From Luteimonas kalidii (GTDB lineage Bacteria > Pseudomonadota > Gammaproteobacteria > Xanthomonadales > Xanthomonadaceae), in assembly GCF_029887935.1 (NCBI RefSeq), contig NZ_JARXRO010000018.1, positions 1-64,000 of the forward strand: a stretch of DNA of 64,000 nt. The letters are read 5' to 3'. Positions within the stretch are counted from its first letter, which is position 1. Every line of letters begins with the position of its first letter. The position numbers and the translations under genes are program-made. Below, one piece after another: positions 63,753-64,000 of this stretch. The notes under the pieces are model-generated. The model was not told where the DNA came from. It saw nothing but the letters and a program-made list of their open reading frames with translations, and did no database searches.

Positions 63753-64000
63753 ATGCACGGCAGGCGACACGGGGTGGGACGGTGGCTGCAGGCGCTGGCA
63801 CTCGCCGCCCTGCTGTCCGCCTGCGGGCCGGAGCCCGGGCGCCAGCCCGATCCGCGCCCGGTCCTGGTCGAGCGCGCGGCGGCCGGCGAGGACGCGTCGG
63901 TCTCGGCCTTCCCCGGCGAGGTGCGCGCGCGCGAAGAGAGCCCACTCGCCTTCCGCATCGGTGGCAACCTCGTGCGGCGTCACGTCGATGCCGGCGACAC
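63753..64000 (+). CDS. RND efflux periplasmic adaptor lipoprotein, 3'-truncated by window edge
   Basis: The first 82 residues of a membrane-fusion protein are visible. A lipoprotein leader (MHGRRHGVGRWLQALALAALLSAC, lipobox LLSAC) is followed by PRPVLVERAAAGED and FPGEVRAREESPLAFRIGGNLVRRHVDAGD. The last segment is the first biotinyl-lipoyl-like strand of MexA/AcrA-type adaptors. The frame is open to the window end. With the divergent TetR gene it should start an efflux operon. Confidence 0.88.
   Translation, partial: MHGRRHGVGRWLQALALAALLSACGPEPGRQPDPRPVLVERAAAGEDASVSAFPGEVRAREESPLAFRIGGNLVRRHVDAGD

Overview
The window is a GC-rich, densely packed chromosomal segment. Gene content points to a gammaproteobacterium of the Lysobacteraceae/Xanthomonadaceae, Lysobacter- or Luteimonas-like. 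The clues are a TonB-dependent receptor, opgDH, an ECF sigma factor paired with a TPR Ser/Thr kinase, and an LPS-core cluster with kdtA and an LpxL-type acyltransferase. No rRNA gene, tRNA gene or CRISPR array was seen, so the genus is an inference.

Left part (1-20.6 kb). The window opens inside an IS3-family element whose right end lies within a nei-type glycosylase gene, which has lost its 3' part. Next come a DUF72 gene, a zinc alcohol dehydrogenase and an XRE-cupin regulator. From 4.2 to 14.9 kb there is a probable scavenging regulon with two promoters carrying almost the same 50-bp operator. One drives a serine hydrolase, a dgcA-like racemase and a DUF819 membrane protein. The other drives a TonB receptor, dgcN, a YkvI-type permease and a second serine hydrolase. 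DgcN and DgcA are the enzymes of the N-acetyl-D-glutamate route, so uptake and use of D-Glu or murein-derived peptides is the best reading. An M3 oligopeptidase and the periplasmic-glucan genes opgD-opgH follow.

Middle part (20.7-40.2 kb). This is a non-flagellar type III secretion locus. The leftward operon runs histidine kinase, FixJ-type regulator, sctQ, sctR, sctS, sctT. The rightward set is a FliO-like gene, sctV, sctD, sctF, sctI, sctJ, sctK, sctL, sctN, sctO, sctP, then an accessory tail of small unknown genes. The locus is odd in several ways: no sctC secretin and no sctU are present; a FliO-like protein is; SctR carries a long Ala/Pro insert; and sctQ has an internal start with a strong Shine-Dalgarno. 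Three tail proteins share one helical module, two share a second Cys-containing module encoded by a 48-bp near-identical repeat, and three promoter regions share a 17-bp box.

Right part (40.3-64 kb). This is mostly housekeeping: an e(P4)-type acid phosphatase, a YceH/DUF480 protein, Rep helicase, thymidine kinase, a TPR Ser/Thr kinase with its ECF sigma factor, MutM, an ABC ATPase, a desaturase, an EF-hand protein, an ELM1-family protein, a nitroreductase, YceI and pirin. An LPS-core cluster follows (zinc-finger protein, GT4 glycosyltransferase, O-antigen ligase, LpxL-like acyltransferase, KdtA), then TolC, an isoaspartate methyltransferase, and a TetR regulator divergent from an RND adaptor cut by the window end. 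REP-like palindromes occur near 47.7 and 52.2 kb.
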